Positions 1 through 8,900 of a stretch of DNA of 64,000 nucleotides are shown here, in pieces. This stretch comes from Streptomyces sp. CB09001 (GTDB taxonomy: Bacteria > Actinomycetota > Actinomycetes > Streptomycetales > Streptomycetaceae). Location of the stretch: NCBI RefSeq assembly GCF_003369795.1, contig NZ_CP026730.1, positions 2,046,001 through 2,110,000 on the forward strand, given 5' to 3'. Numbering within the stretch: position 1 is the first letter of the stretch; each line of letters opens with the position of its first letter. A program made the position numbers and the translations under genes. The notes beneath the pieces are model-generated. The model worked only from the letters and a program-made list of their open reading frames with translations, did no database searches and had not been told where the DNA came from.

Positions 1-226
1 CCTGCCCGGCGGCACGAAGTCGGGTCTGCGGCAGGTGCAGGAGATCCTGGAGGGCGTCGAGGACGTCCACTTCTCCCGGCTCACGTCGCAGGACGTCGTC
101 CGGCACAAGCTGGTGGGCCGTATCGTCGACGCCTACGAGCAGTACGACAGCAGGAACGGCACCGAGAACGGCGGCCACAACGGCGGCCGGACACCGAGAC
201 ACGGTGCCAAGGCCAAGGGGAAGTAG
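1..226 (+). CDS. phoH: PhoH family protein, C-terminal end (partial)
   Basis: Only the last 74 or so residues are inside the window; the reading frame is open from the first base. The visible part has the run SGLRQVQEILEGVEDVHFSR followed by a segment ending in RIVDAYEQYD, typical of the end of PhoH-like P-loop ATPases, then a low-complexity Asn/Gly/Lys tail. PhoH proteins are cytoplasmic NTPases with a proposed role in RNA metabolism; the ATPase core is outside the window. It lies 12 bp upstream of ybeY, and phoH-ybeY is a conserved bacterial pair, so co-transcription is likely. Identification rests on the short C-terminus plus this context. Confidence 0.85.
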   Translation, partial: LPGGTKSGLRQVQEILEGVEDVHFSRLTSQDVVRHKLVGRIVDAYEQYDSRNGTENGGHNGGRTPRHGAKAKGK

Positions 227-238
227 ACCAGCACGACC

Positions 239-736
239 ATGTCGATCGACGTCAACAACGAGTCCGGAACCGAGGTCGACGAGCAGGCGATCCTCGACAT
301 CGCCCGCTACGCGCTCGCGCGGATGCGCATCCACCCGCTCTCCGAGCTCTCGGTGATCGTCGTGGACGCCGACGCCATGGAGCAGCTGCACATCCAGTGG
401 ATGGACCTGCCGGGTCCCACCGACGTGATGTCCTTCCCGATGGACGAGCTGCGTCCGCCGTCCAAGGACGAGGAGGAGGCGCCGCAGGGGCTGCTCGGCG
501 ACATCGTGCTCTGCCCGGAGGTCGCCGCCAAGCAGGGCACCGAGGCGCCGACGGAGCACTCCATGGACGAGGAGCTCCAGCTCCTGACCGTCCACGGGGT
601 GCTGCACCTGCTCGGGTACGACCACGAGGAGCCCGACGAGAAGGCCGAGATGTTCGGTCTGCAGGCCGCGATCGTGGACGGCTGGCGTGCGGAGCGGGGC
701 CTGACCGGCCCGTCCCCGGCCCCGACGGTCTCATGA
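239..736 (+). CDS. ybeY: Endoribonuclease YbeY (rRNA maturation factor)
   Basis: A 165-residue protein, normal for the family. It carries the YbeY zinc signature [11 protein letters not shown] near residues 119-129, whose three histidines (H119, H123, H129) bind the catalytic zinc. YbeY is a single-strand RNase acting in 16S rRNA 3' maturation and ribosome quality control. The ATG follows the phoH stop by 12 bp, and the stop overlaps the next start in an ATGA, so ybeY and the CorC-like gene are probably translationally coupled. The family is well established; the cellular role is taken from homologues. Confidence 0.95.
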   Translation: MSIDVNNESGTEVDEQAILDIARYALARMRIHPLSELSVIVVDADAMEQLHIQWMDLPGPTDVMSFPMDELRPPSKDEEEAPQGLLGDIVLCPEVAAKQGTEAPTEHSMDEELQLLTVHGVLHLLGYDHEEPDEKAEMFGLQAAIVDGWRAERGLTGPSPAPTVS

Positions 737-2037
737 GCCTCCCGCTCGTCGCCGGCGCCGTCGCCCTGGTGGTGGTCGCCTGGCTGGCCGCGTGCGCGGA
801 GGCGGGGCTCGCCAGGGTCTCCAGCTTCCGCGCCGAGGAGGCGGTACGGTCCGGGCGCCGGGGCGGCGAGAAACTCGCCCAGGTCGCCGCCGACCCGACG
901 CGCTACCTCAACGTGGCGCTGCTGGTCCGCGTCGCCTGCGAGATGGCGGCCGCCGCGCTGGTCACGTACGCCTGCCTGAGACAGTTCGACGGCACCGGAG
1001 AGGCGCTGATCATCGCCATCGCGGTGATGGTGCTGCTCTCCTACGTCGCCGTCGGGGTCTCGCCGCGCACCATCGGGCGCCAGCACCCGCTGAACACGGC
1101 GACCGCGGCGGCCTACGTGCTGCTGCCGCTGGCCCGGATCATGGGCCCGATCCCTTCGCTGCTGATCCTCATCGGCAACGCGCTCACCCCCGGCAAGGGC
1201 TTCCGCCGGGGCCCCTTCGCCTCGGAGGCGGAGCTGCGGGCGCTGGTGGACTACGCGGAGGCGGAGTCGCTGATCGAGGCCGAGGAGCGCCGCATGGTGC
1301 ACTCGGTGTTCGAACTGGGCGACACCCTCGTGCGGGAGGTCATGGTGCCGCGCACCGACCTCGTCGTCATCGAGCGCTACAAGACCATCCGGCAGGCCCT
1401 CACCCTCGCCCTGCGCTCCGGTTTCTCCCGGATACCGGTGACCGGCGACAGCGAGGACGACATCGTCGGCATCGTCTACCTGAAGGACCTGGTCCGCAGG
1501 ACGCACATCAGCCGGGACGCGGAGAGCGACCTCGTCTCCACCGCGATGCGCCCGGCGTCGTTCGTGCCGGACACGAAGAACGCCGGTGACCTGCTGCGCG
1601 AGATGCAGAAGGAGCGCAACCACGTCGCCGTCGTCATCGACGAGTACGGCGGCACGGCGGGCATCGTCACCATCGAGGACATCCTGGAGGAGATCGTCGG
1701 CGAGATCACCGACGAGTACGACCGGGAGCTGCCGCCGGTGGAGGAGCTGGGCGGGGACCGTTTCCGGGTGACCGCCCGCCTGGACATCGGCGACCTGGGC
1801 GAGCTGTACGGCCTGGACGAGTACGACGACGAGGACGTGGAGACGGTCGGCGGCCTGCTCGCGAAGGCGCTGGGCCGGGTCCCGATCGCCGGGGCGTCCT
1901 CGATCGTGGAGCTGCCCGACGGCCGGGAACTGCGGCTGACGGCGGAGGCCGCCGCGGGCCGTCGGAACAAGATCGTGACGGTGCTGGTGGAGCCGGTCGC
2001 CGCGGCGAAGCCGGCCGAGGAGGCCGTGTCCGAATGA
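733..2037 (+). CDS. Hemolysin C/CorC family membrane protein (DUF21-CBS-CorC_HlyC)
   Basis: 434 residues from the ATG at 733, which overlaps the ybeY stop as ATGA; upstream in-frame codons are only open frame. The N-terminal ~190 residues hold several hydrophobic segments (DUF21/CNNM-like). A CBS pair follows (roughly residues 203-240 and 272-326, the second with [20 protein letters not shown]), then a C-terminal CorC_HlyC domain rich in Asp/Glu. Proteins of this type are linked to Mg/Co ion homeostasis; the hemolysin label is historical. The order phoH-ybeY-corC-like-deaminase-like-era is common in actinobacteria. The transported ion cannot be read from the sequence. Confidence 0.92.
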   Translation: MSLPLVAGAVALVVVAWLAACAEAGLARVSSFRAEEAVRSGRRGGEKLAQVAADPTRYLNVALLVRVACEMAAAALVTYACLRQFDGTGEALIIAIAVMVLLSYVAVGVSPRTIGRQHPLNTATAAAYVLLPLARIMGPIPSLLILIGNALTPGKGFRRGPFASEAELRALVDYAEAESLIEAEERRMVHSVFELGDTLVREVMVPRTDLVVIERYKTIRQALTLALRSGFSRIPVTGDSEDDIVGIVYLKDLVRRTHISRDAESDLVSTAMRPASFVPDTKNAGDLLREMQKERNHVAVVIDEYGGTAGIVTIEDILEEIVGEITDEYDRELPPVEELGGDRFRVTARLDIGDLGELYGLDEYDDEDVETVGGLLAKALGRVPIAGASSIVELPDGRELRLTAEAAAGRRNKIVTVLVEPVAAAKPAEEAVSE

Positions 2038-2405
2038 CCCCGGCGGAGCTGCGCGACTTCTGTCTCTCCTTCAACGCGGCGCAGGAGGACTTCCCCTTCA
2101 ACCCGGAGACCTCCGTCTTCAAGGTGCTGGGGAAGATGTTCGCGCTGACCTCGCTGGACGGGCGCCCGCTCACCGTCAACCTCAAGTGCGACCCGGACGA
2201 CGCGCTCCGGCTGCGGCGCGAGCATCCGGGGCTGATCGTCCCGGGCTGGCACATGAACAAGCGGCACTGGAACACGGTGACGGTGGGCGACGGTCCCGGC
2301 GGCGGGCTCCCGGACCGTGTCGTCCGGGAGCTGGTCGAGGACTCGTACGACCTGGTCGTCGCCGGTCTACCGCGCGCGGACCGGCTCCGCCTCGACCGCC
2401 CCTGA
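2034..2405 (+). CDS. MmcQ/YjbR family DNA-binding-like protein
   Basis: 123 residues; the ATG at 2034 overlaps the preceding stop (ATGA), so it is probably the coupled last gene of the phoH-ybeY-corC-like operon. The core shows the family pattern FKVLGKMFALTSLDG, then LKCDPDDALRLRREHPG and PGWHMNKRHWNTV. This is the compact CyaY-like fold of MmcQ/YjbR proteins, for which DNA binding has been proposed but no firm role is known. The last 39 bp overlap tail-to-tail with the end of the MFS gene on the other strand. Family assignment is confident; function is not. Confidence 0.9.
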   Translation: MTPAELRDFCLSFNAAQEDFPFNPETSVFKVLGKMFALTSLDGRPLTVNLKCDPDDALRLRREHPGLIVPGWHMNKRHWNTVTVGDGPGGGLPDRVVRELVEDSYDLVVAGLPRADRLRLDRP

Positions 2406-3812
2406 GGCGGTGCGGGCCGCCCGCAGCCCCACCGCGACCAGTACGGCCGCCGCCAGCACGATCACCGCGTCCAGGACCAGCACGGTGTGGACGCCGGACC
2501 CGAGGTCGGTGGCGGTCGTGGCCAGCACGCCGAGGAGCGGGATGCCGACGGTGATGCCGACCTGCTGGGTGGAGGTGACCAGGCCGGTCGCCAGGCCCTG
2601 TTCCTCGTCGGGGACGCCGGAGGTGACCGTCAGGCCGTAGGAGATGATCGCGCCCAGGTGGCACATGCTGGCCAGGGACACGGCGGCGGTGGCGAGCACC
2701 ACCGACCAGCCGCCCTCGCCCAGCGCGAGCAGGGACAGGCCGATCGCACCCTGTCCGGCGAGCGAGCCGACGAGGGTGCGACGGGCGCCGAAGCGGCCGA
2801 TGACGCGCGGGGCGTACGAACCGGCCACCACCGACAGCACGCCCTGCACCCCGAAGACGAGACCGGTCTCGAAGGCGCTCAGGTGCAGGATCTCCTGGAG
2901 GTACAGGGTGAGCACGAAGACGACCGTCGACATCATCGAGAAGGTGACCAGCCCGCCCAGGTTGCCCCAGGCCACCGTGCGGCGGCGCAGCATCGGCAGG
3001 GAGACCAGGGGAGCCGCGCTGCGGGACTCCACGGCCACGAAGGCGGCCAGGAGCAGCAGGCCCGCGGCCAGGGTGACGAGGACGTCGGTGCGGCCGAAGC
3101 CGTGCTCGGCGGCCGTGGTGAGGGCGTAGATCAGGGAGAGCAGGCCGCCGGTGACGGTGACGGCGCCGGGGACGTCGAGACGGGGCCGCTCCGGGGTCCG
3201 CGACTCGGGCAGCAGGCGTGGCGCGAGGGGCAGCACGATCAGGGCGAACAGCGCGAGCAGGCCCATCGTGGAGCGCCAGCTCAGCAGGTCGGTCAGGACG
3301 CCGCCGGCCACCATGCCGACGGTGAAGCCGAGCGAGAGCAGGGTGCCGGAGATGCCGAGGGCGCGGTCGCGGGCGGGGCCCTCCGGGAAGGTCGTCGTCA
3401 GCAGGGACATGCCGGTCGGGACGATGGCCGCCGCGCCGAGGCCCTGGAGGGCGCGTCCGGCGAGGAAGGAGGCCGGGTCCCAGGCGAGGGTGGCAAGCAG
3501 GGAGGCGGCGCCGAAGAGCGCGAGTCCGGCGAGGAAGAGCCGCCGGCGGCCGTAGAGGTCGCCCATGCGCCCGAAGAGCAGCAGGAACCCGCCGGAGGGC
3601 AGCGCGAACGCGGTGACCGCCCACTGGAGGGCGGAGGTGCTCATGCCGAGGTCCGCGCCGAGTACGGGCAGGGCGACGTTCAGGACGGAGAAGTCGAGCG
3701 CGACCATGAACTGGGCCGCGCAGAGCACGAACAGGACCAGCCGGTCGCGGGGCGAGAGCCGGGGAGCGGCCTGCTGTTCGGCAACGGGGGTCGGGGTGGT
3801 GTCGATCGCCAT
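2367..3812 (-). CDS. MFS drug/multidrug exporter, EmrB/QacA (DHA2) type
   Basis: 481 residues from the ATG at 3812, which has a GAGG about 9 nt upstream. An ATG at 3818 is an alternative but sits only 3 nt from that site. The N-terminus reads LDFSVLNVALPVLGADLG, then FGRMGDLYGRRRLF, the DHA2 motif A. About 14 hydrophobic helices follow, so proton-driven drug export at the cytoplasmic membrane is the likely role; the substrate is unknown. It is divergent from an XRE-type regulator, and the ~100 bp between them contains a perfect 19 bp palindrome. This is a typical self-contained efflux/regulator unit. It overlaps the mmcQ-like gene by 39 bp at the 3' end. Confidence 0.93.
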   Translation of the reverse strand: MAIDTTPTPVAEQQAAPRLSPRDRLVLFVLCAAQFMVALDFSVLNVALPVLGADLGMSTSALQWAVTAFALPSGGFLLLFGRMGDLYGRRRLFLAGLALFGAASLLATLAWDPASFLAGRALQGLGAAAIVPTGMSLLTTTFPEGPARDRALGISGTLLSLGFTVGMVAGGVLTDLLSWRSTMGLLALFALIVLPLAPRLLPESRTPERPRLDVPGAVTVTGGLLSLIYALTTAAEHGFGRTDVLVTLAAGLLLLAAFVAVESRSAAPLVSLPMLRRRTVAWGNLGGLVTFSMMSTVVFVLTLYLQEILHLSAFETGLVFGVQGVLSVVAGSYAPRVIGRFGARRTLVGSLAGQGAIGLSLLALGEGGWSVVLATAAVSLASMCHLGAIISYGLTVTSGVPDEEQGLATGLVTSTQQVGITVGIPLLGVLATTATDLGSGVHTVLVLDAVIVLAAAVLVAVGLRAARTASGAVEAEPVRAR

Positions 3813-3862
3813 GGACATGAGCCTCGGGCCCCCGGAATAGTTGTGGGGAGACGCCGATTGTT

Positions 3863-3881
3863 CTGGTGGTGCCACCACCAG
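3863..3881. promoter_or_regulatory. Perfect 19 bp inverted repeat, candidate operator
   Basis: CTGGTGGTG - C - CACCACCAG: 9 bp arms around one central base, midway between the divergent MFS start (3812) and XRE start (3916). A symmetric site here fits binding by the dimeric regulator encoded next door and control of both genes. The sequence is seen; the binding protein is inferred. Confidence 0.55.
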
Positions 3882-3915
3882 GCACCGGCGGGTTGGCTAC
3901 GGGGGGAGTACGTAC

Positions 3916-4809
3916 GTGCCGGACGTGATCACGAGGACCGGGACCGCGGGCCGGGACCGGCGCCGCAGTGAGCTGCGGGAGTTCCTGATGAGCCGCCGGG
4001 CCCGGGTGTCCCCGGCCGAGGTCGGTCTGCCGGACGGCGGGGCCCGGCGCCGCACGCCGGGGCTGCGCCGCGAGGAGGTGGCCGTGCTCGCCGGGGTGGG
4101 CGCGTCCTGGTACCAGTGGCTGGAGCAGGGTCGCGACATCTCCGTCTCCCCGCAGGTGCTGGACGCGGTCGGGCGGGTGCTGCGGCTCAGCAACACCGAG
4201 CGCCGCCACCTGTACGTGCTGGCGGGGCTGAACCCGCCCGCGGCCGAGGTGGAGCCCTCGAAGCGGGACATGTGCGAGGGGCTGCGGCGGCTGATCGACA
4301 CGTGGATGCCGTATCCGGCGCACATCATGGACCGGTACTACAACTGCGTGCTGTACAACGACGCGGCGGCGATGGTGCTGGGCATGCGGCCGGAGACGAC
4401 GTGGAACTGCATCATCGACTACTTCACCGACCCGCTGTACCGCTCCCGGGCCCGCAACTGGGAGCACAACGCGGGCACGGTCGTCGCCCAGTTCCGCGCG
4501 ACCTGCGCGGCCAACCCGGACGACGAGGGCTTCCAGCAGGTGCTGGCGGACCTGAAGGAGGCCAGTGCCGAGTTCGCCGCGCTGTGGGAGGAGCGGGACA
4601 TCGAGGACGCGGGGCAGATCCGCAAGGAGCTGGACCACCCGCTGGTCGGCCTGCTCAGCCTGGAGTCGACGGCGTTGCAGGTGCCCGCCCGCCCCGATCT
4701 GACCATCGTGCTGCACACGCCGCTGGAGGAGGCGAACACGGCGGCGAAGCTGGAGTGGCTGGCCTCGCCGGAGGGCCGGCGCGGGGCGATGTACCCGGTG
4801 GCGGGGTGA
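3916..4809 (+). CDS. XRE-family transcriptional regulator with MmyB-like ligand domain
   Basis: 297 residues from the GTG at 3916, preceded by a strong GGGGGGAG seven bases upstream; an earlier in-frame TTG at 3841 has no such site. Residues ~10-80 form a helix-turn-helix with the MmyB-family signature RRTPGLRREEVAVLAGVG followed by SWYQWLEQGRD. The rest is the MmyB-like ligand-binding (PAS-like) domain, with NDAAAMVLGMRPETTWN-type sequence. Such regulators sense small hydrophobic or drug-like ligands and usually control a divergent transporter or oxidoreductase. Here the divergent partner is the MFS exporter, so it probably regulates that gene through the intervening palindrome. Whether it activates or represses is unknown. 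Confidence 0.9.
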   Translation: MPDVITRTGTAGRDRRRSELREFLMSRRARVSPAEVGLPDGGARRRTPGLRREEVAVLAGVGASWYQWLEQGRDISVSPQVLDAVGRVLRLSNTERRHLYVLAGLNPPAAEVEPSKRDMCEGLRRLIDTWMPYPAHIMDRYYNCVLYNDAAAMVLGMRPETTWNCIIDYFTDPLYRSRARNWEHNAGTVVAQFRATCAANPDDEGFQQVLADLKEASAEFAALWEERDIEDAGQIRKELDHPLVGLLSLESTALQVPARPDLTIVLHTPLEEANTAAKLEWLASPEGRRGAMYPVAG

Positions 4810-4879
4810 GAGCGGGCCACTGCCCGTGCGGGAGCGGACCGGTGCCGGGGTGAGCGGACCGGCGCCCGGCGGGGCTACG

Positions 4880-4885
4880 TATGCT
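4880..4885 (+). promoter_or_regulatory. Candidate -10 box of a leaderless promoter
   Basis: TATGCT fits TANNNT and lies 6 nt upstream of the ATG at 4892, placing a start site at or next to the start codon. There is no Shine-Dalgarno before this ATG. No convincing -35 is visible. Confidence 0.4.
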
Positions 4886-4891
4886 CACCCC

Positions 4892-5248
4892 ATGACCACC
4901 GAGACCCCCGGCCTCGACCCCGAGGACCGCAAGATCGTCACCCTGGCCCGCTCGGCCCGCGCCCGCAACGGCGTGCCCGAGGGTGCCGCCGTACGCGACG
5001 AGACCGGCCGCACGTACGTCGCCGGGACCGTCGCCCTGGACTCCCTTCAGCTCAGCGCCCTGCGCACGGCGGTGGCGATGGCGGTGGCGTCCGGCGCGAA
5101 GTCGCTGGAGGCGGCAGCCGTGGTGACCGAGTCGGACTCGGCGTCGGACGAGGACCGGGCGGCGGTACGGGACCTGGGCGGGCCGGAGACGCCGGTGCTG
5201 GTGGCTTCGCCCGACGGGACGGTGCGGGAGACGGTCAGCGCGGGCTGA
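4892..5248 (+). CDS. Cytidine-deaminase-like protein lacking the catalytic motifs
   Basis: 118 residues from the ATG at 4892, which appears leaderless. The sequence follows the cytidine-deaminase fold (PEGAAVRDETGRTYVAGTVA, then LSALRTAVAMAVASGAKSLE), but the zinc ligands are absent. There is no C/H-A-E, because that position reads LQLSALR, and there is no PCxxC. It therefore looks like a non-catalytic member. A protein of this kind between a CorC-like gene and era is a known actinobacterial arrangement; here the toxin island separates it from era. Its job is unknown, and an active deaminase is unlikely. Confidence 0.75.
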   Translation: MTTETPGLDPEDRKIVTLARSARARNGVPEGAAVRDETGRTYVAGTVALDSLQLSALRTAVAMAVASGAKSLEAAAVVTESDSASDEDRAAVRDLGGPETPVLVASPDGTVRETVSAG

Positions 5249-5302
5249 CCGAGGTCGTACGCTCTGCCGCGGGCCGGCGGACTGCCGGCTGCCCGGAGCG
5301 GG

Positions 5303-5866
5303 TCAGTCCGCGATGTCAGGATTGCCTCTGGGCACCGGGGTGACGAACCGTTGATAGGCCAGAGCCCACACGCCCGTCTCGCGACGCACCTTCCGCATCG
5401 TGGACAGTGGATCGTCGGCCCAGCCCTGGAGCAACGACCGGATCGCCACCTGGCACGAGCGCTCGTAATCCACCGCCCCCTGCGCGCTGGCCACTCCGGC
5501 TTCCAGGAAGCCGACCGCCTCCACGGCCAGTGCCGACACGTCCTCCTGCGACACCTCCTCCCGCCCCGCGAAGTCGGCGAGCGCCGTGGCGGCGAGGTCG
5601 CGGTAACTCCCGAGGAATTCCTCGGGAAGGCCAAGCTCCCGGGACTGCTCCCCCAGTACACGGTTCGCGTCCTCGGCCTCGGCCACGACCCCGGGATGGA
5701 TGTCGGCGCCTCGCAGGTGGCGCCAGACAGCTCTCATCCCGGCGTCCATTCGGTAGTACAGGGACCGGAGACGTTCATCCGGACAGGCGGCGAAGACCGC
5801 GCCGCCTGTCCGCAGGACCGCAGAGGCGTTGAAGGCCAGAGCCACGCCCCGGGCCGCGTCCTGCAT
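5303..5866 (-). CDS. Hypothetical protein, candidate immunity protein for the Rhs toxin
   Basis: 187 residues with a good AAGGAG-type site before the ATG (5866). It lies 79 bp downstream of the Rhs toxin stop on the same strand, exactly where immunity genes of polymorphic toxins sit. The sequence is mostly helical by eye, with no signal peptide and no membrane segment, so a cytoplasmic protein is expected; I recognise no named family. Base use looks somewhat less GC-rich than the housekeeping genes, as does the adjoining toxin tip, consistent with a recently acquired toxin/immunity cassette. The immunity role is inferred from position only. Confidence 0.6.
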   Translation of the reverse strand: MQDAARGVALAFNASAVLRTGGAVFAACPDERLRSLYYRMDAGMRAVWRHLRGADIHPGVVAEAEDANRVLGEQSRELGLPEEFLGSYRDLAATALADFAGREEVSQEDVSALAVEAVGFLEAGVASAQGAVDYERSCQVAIRSLLQGWADDPLSTMRKVRRETGVWALAYQRFVTPVPRGNPDIAD

Positions 5867-5945
5867 GTACTTGCTCCTTCACGGATGGTCACTGCGGCTG
5901 TGGGGAAGCGATCCTCTTCGCTCCCCCACAACCCTCATCAGTTGC

Positions 5946-8900
5946 CTACCACTGTGCTGTGGTGTCTGAGGTGATGCTCGCGCCTCGTCTTGTCAGGAAG
6001 TTCTGACACGCGGGGCAGATAGGTCTGCTGACCACGAGCAGACGCGGCTGGATCTGGAGAATACCTGCCGCTTCCGTCCACAGTTTGACCTCGGCGTGCC
6101 ACAGATCGTCCTTGGCGACAGTCCTCGCCGGCTGCGGCACACGGATGGCAAGGGTGCCGCTGCCGAGCGAAGGGAGAGACGTCCACTGGCGCTGTGTGAG
6201 GTCCGCGCGCGCACCCACCGCCACGAGGTCCAGCCCCCCGCTCGGGGTGTCCGCGTGCAGCGCGCCCATGGTGCGCCAGCCCGCGCCTCCCCCGGCCAGG
6301 TCGGTCATGTCGTCGACCATGTCCTGGAGGTGGTCGGGATCTGCTCCACCGGTACCGCAGTTGTGGACCAGTACCGGCGCCGCCCCCGCCACCACGAAGT
6401 ACGTGTGGACGTTGCCGACCGTCAGGTTGTGGACCGTCGATCCGGGGCTCGTCCAGCGCTTTACCGCGGTGATCTGGACGTGGGTGCCCGCGCTGGTCTG
6501 GAGCCACTGGCCGGAGCGGAGGTCGGTGGCGTCGATCCACTTGCCCAGTTCGGGGACCCAGAAGGGGTGGCCGTCGGTCGCGGTGACCTGGGCCGTCTTC
6601 GTGCCCGCCTTGCCGTCGGTGTCGATCGTGACCTTGACCAGGTGCTTCAGGCCCTCGCCCTTGATCTCGGCGGTGACCGTCTCGACGCGGCGCTCGCCGG
6701 TCTTCGGGTCGGTGGCGATCACCTTGTCGCCGGCCTCGACCTGCTCGATCGGCTTCGTGGTGCCGTCGGCCATCAGGACGCGGGTGCCCGGCACGAAGCT
6801 GTTGCCGACCGGGCACGAGCCGCCGCCGTCGGCCTTGCCCGAGCCGCCGCTTCCGCTGCTGCCGCCCTTGCTGCGGGAGGAGCCACCGGAGTTGCCGCCG
6901 GGTTTCGAGGCCGCCTTCTTGCCGCCCCCGGAGGACTTGCTGACCGACGACACCTTCGGGGCGGCCTTGGCCTGGGCCCGTTTCTGGACGGCGTTGCCGG
7001 TCTTCTTGGCCTGGGCGGCGGCCCGGTCGGCGGTTCTCTTCGCCTGTTCCGCCGCCTTCTTCTTGGCGCGTTGCGCGGCTTCCTTCTTCGCCTTCTCGAT
7101 CGCCGCCTTCTTGGCCTTCAGTGCCGCCGACTCGGCCGCCTTCGCGGCCTTCAGCACGGCCTCGGCCGCCTTCTTCGCCTTGCGGAAGGCCTGGATGGCG
7201 TCGATGGTGCGGTCGATGGCCTTGAGGACGCCGGGGATCTTGCCGGCCTTGAACCACGGGATGGCTCCGATGACCATGCCCGCGCAGGACCACATGTCAC
7301 CGCCGAAGCAGGCCATGGCGTCGTTGATGCCGATGAAGTCCTTCAGCGTGCTCCACGCCGCGCCGAGGATCACCGAGGTCAACGACTTGCCCATGGTGGC
7401 CTGCGCCTGGGAGACCTCCGCCGCCGACAGTCCAGCTCCCACGAGGGCCGCGGCCTTCTCGGAGGCGGTCAGTGAGATGGCCAGACCCGTCGGGTCGGAC
7501 ATCGTCACCGGGTTGTTGTGCGCGTAGGAGTACCCGTTGGACTGGAGCAGGTCGTTCAGGTCCAGCACCGGGTCCGCGGACAGGAAGCGTCCGACCACGG
7601 GGTCGTAGAGCCGGGCGCCCAGCGGCTGGTACCCGGAGGAGTCGTCGCGGGTGGCGCCCAGGAACCCCGAGTGGGTCTGCAGGTCGTTGCCGACCGTGTC
7701 GGCGCCCCGCTGGTTGCCGAACGGGTCCTGCTTGCGGATGCGGACCGCCATGTCGTCGTAGAGGGCGACCTCCGCGTACGTGCTGCCCTGGTGGTCGCCG
7801 GCCAGCGCGACCAGGGTCTCGTTGCCGTTGCCGTTGGCGTAGCGCATGACCGCGCCGCCGGGGGCCGAGTAGGTGCGCTGGGTGTTCACCAGGGTGCCGC
7901 CCGGGCGGACGGTGACCTCGGCCTCGCCCAGGTACAGGGTCGCCTGCTTGTCCTTGATCCGCAGCAGCTGTGAGCCGTCGGGACCGTAGATGTAGCGGGT
8001 GTCGTTCTGCGCGGACCACTGCTGCTCGGCCTTGTCGGCGCCGCAGGTGGCGAGCACGATCGGCGTCGAGTCCGCCGAGTTCGCGTCCTTGACCGCGACG
8101 CACAGGCCCGACGCGACGTGGGTCAGCCGGCCGGAGGCGTCGCGCTTCAGTTCCTGGGCGGCCGAGCCGTCGCACTTCTGGAGCTGGACGGCGGCGCCGG
8201 CCGTGTTGCCGGCGGGCTGCAGGCACCAGTCGTCGTGGACGACCATGGTGCCCCGGTCGGGGTCGGTCTGCGCCGCTCCCGGGGTCGGGGCGAAACGCCA
8301 GTTCTGTGCCGTCGTGGCGTTGCAGGAGTACAGCTGGATGGGCTGTCCGGCCACGGCCGTGCCGCTCTTCAGGTCGAGGCACTTGTCGGCCAGACCCACG
8401 TACGGGGTCTCACCGCCGGCACCCTGGCCCTTGATGCGGTCGATCTTGCCGTCGTAGGTCCAGGTCAGTTCCTGCTGGTCACCATTCTCGAGGGAGGTGA
8501 CGGACTTGGTCTCGCCGGTCAGCTCGTACAGGCGCTCGGCCTCGGCCTTGACCTGCGCGCCCTGCGGCGTGGTGTAGGCCTTGGACACCTTGGTCAGCGT
8601 GTGCGGCTGGGTGCCGTCAGCCTTGCCGTAGGAGTACGTGGTCGTGGCGTCCTTGGCGGTGGCGCCGGTGAGGTCCTTCTCGGTCAGCTTGGTGCGGTTG
8701 CCGACGAGGTCGTACTCGTACTCCTGCCAGTAGCCCGAGCCGTCCTTGCCGGCGGCCACGTTGAGGGTGCCGTCGCCGTTCTTCGGGCCGGTGCAGGCGG
8801 TCTGGTCCTTGGCGGTCCAGGCCGTCTTCAGCTGACCGAGCGGGTCGTAGGCGAAGCACTCGCGCTCGGCGATGCCCTCCGAGTGCTCGCGGATGGAGGT

